From: Acidimicrobiales bacterium | GTDB lineage: Bacteria > Actinomycetota > Acidimicrobiia > Acidimicrobiales > JABEUL01 | Reading direction: 5' to 3' | NCBI GenBank assembly: GCA_027451605.1 | Contig: DAIDJA010000064.1 | Span: 1-8,480, forward strand | Length of the DNA stretch: 8,480 bases | Shown here: positions 7,739-8,480 of the stretch, piece after piece | Numbering within the stretch: position 1 is the stretch's first letter | How the letters are laid out: the number at the start of each line of letters is the position of its first letter | Position numbers and translations under genes: made by a program | Notes under the pieces: generated by a model | What the model was told of the DNA's origin: nothing | Database searches by the model: none | What the model saw: only the letters and a program-made list of their open reading frames with translations

Positions 7739-7764
7739 ATAATGTTGAATATTCCAATAATGTT
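7739..7764. repeat. Short direct repeat ATAATGTT flanking palindrome GAATATTC
   Basis: ATAATGTT occurs at 7739-7746 and 7757-7764, with the 8-base palindrome GAATATTC at 7747-7754 between the copies. The block ends six bases before the glycosyltransferase ATG, where a ribosome binding site would be expected, and no Shine-Dalgarno sequence is seen. It may be an operator-like or translation-control element, but short AT-rich repeats arise easily by chance. Confidence 0.25.
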
Positions 7765-7770
7765 ACGACC

Positions 7771-8480
7771 ATGAAAAACAGAACTAAAGTATTAATTGTA
7801 ATAGGCACGTACTTACCTGGCAGTAAGGGTGGGGGTCATATCCGCTCAATATCATCATTAGTAGAGGCGCTTGGAGACATATTCGACTTTTATATTATAT
7901 GTCTGGACAGAGATACCGGCGCTACAGATCAATACCCAAATATTGAAATTGGCGTGTGGAATAAAATCGGCAAAGGTAGAGTGATGTATTTAAAACCACC
8001 TGGGTTTACCTTCACGCTTTACAGATCGATTTTCAGCGAAATCAAACCTGATGTTCTCTAGCTAAATACGGTATTCTCATTTTCCGAAGTCGTTTTACCC
8101 ATTCTACTGGTTTTAGTTTTTAGATATATGATTAATATAATCATTGCACCACGTGGGTGTCTAAATCCTGGCGCTCTCAAATTAAAAAAACTGAAAAAAA
8201 CAATATTTTTACTATTTTTCAAATTAAGCACAATTCCACGAAGGGTCATTTGGCATGCCTCCACTGAGTTAGAAAACGACTTTATCCATGCGATTTTGCC
8301 ACATTCAAATGTCGTTATCGCACCAAACTTATCTGCAAAACACACAAATTTGGACTTGCCTAATTTAAAAAAACAGAATGGTGAAGTAAACTTCCTCTAT
8401 TTAAGTCGAATAGTTCCAGTTAAGAATTTACTGTTTTTCCTTAATTGTCTTAAAAATCACTCAGGTTTAATCCATCTAAC
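7771..8480 (+). pseudogene. Family-4 glycosyltransferase, interrupted by an in-frame TAG and cut by the window end
   Basis: The frame encodes a GT4-type (GT-B fold) glycosyltransferase that would transfer a sugar from a nucleotide donor to a lipid-linked acceptor at the inner membrane. The N-terminal half shows the glycine-rich loop SKGGGHIRS (residues 18-26) and FDFYIICLDRD (38-48). A TAG at 8059-8061 falls at codon 97, in the segment PDVL-stop-LNTVFSF, where relatives commonly read PDVIYLNSFFS. After it the same frame continues without another stop to the window end. It encodes IAPRG (125-129), NPGALKLK (132-139), VIWHASTELE (159-168), IAPNL (183-187) and FLYLSRIVPVKNL (208-220). The donor-site EX7E region lies beyond the window. 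No frameshift is needed, so a single TAC/TAT to TAG change explains the break; a sequencing error or readthrough are alternatives. If translation stops, the product is a 96-residue fragment that is probably inactive. An in-frame ATG at 8128 could allow a second fragment, but no ribosome binding site is obvious. Confidence 0.8.

Noticed and set aside
8058..8345. Minus-strand open frame of 95 codons opposite the glycosyltransferase
   Set aside because: The opposite strand carries recognisable GT4 motifs over the same bases, and the antisense protein shows no family motif.
1..8480. CRISPR array, tRNA, rRNA, insertion sequence or defence system
   Set aside because: No regularly spaced repeats, RNA-gene signatures, transposase motifs or defence-type domains were seen; the content is ordinary polysaccharide biosynthesis in type.

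Overview
The window is a stretch of a bacterial surface-polysaccharide (O-antigen, capsule or exopolysaccharide) biosynthesis locus with every gene on the + strand. It is AT-rich, and clear Shine-Dalgarno sequences are missing in front of most starts. Weak Shine-Dalgarno use together with this gene content would suit a Bacteroidota- or Balneolota-like Gram-negative bacterium, but that placement is an inference, and no single gene fixes the taxonomy.

Layout: bases 1-327 form an AT-rich leader in which I see no gene. Then come four closely packed genes: a low-molecular-weight protein tyrosine phosphatase (328-876), an atypical NAD(P)-binding SDR epimerase/reductase of the NDUFA9-like type (889-1806), a heparinase II/III-family protein without a signal peptide (1810-3753), and a two-domain oxidoreductase that fuses an MDR alcohol-dehydrogenase-like half to a Gfo/Idh/MocA half (3750-5936). 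Their junctions are +12, +3 and -4 bases, so they are probably co-transcribed and partly translationally coupled. A 95-base gap carrying a duplicated 12-mer leads to a multi-spanning Wzy-like polysaccharide polymerase (6032-7573). A 197-base gap with a perfect 12-bp hairpin, a likely terminator, follows. The last gene, a family-4 glycosyltransferase (7771 to the window end), is interrupted by an in-frame TAG at codon 97.

How the parts fit: the glycosyltransferase would add a sugar to a lipid-linked repeat unit and the Wzy-like protein would polymerise flipped units. The SDR and the two-domain oxidoreductase would make or modify a sugar, and the phosphatase would be the usual partner of a tyrosine autokinase controlling chain length or export; no such kinase lies in the window. 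The role of the heparinase-family protein is the open question: it has the lyase-family motifs, but it looks cytoplasmic and sits in a biosynthetic operon.

The points most worth checking are the single amber codon in an otherwise intact glycosyltransferase frame, and the tightly linked SDR / heparinase-like / fused-oxidoreductase trio as a possible sugar-modifying module of unknown chemistry.
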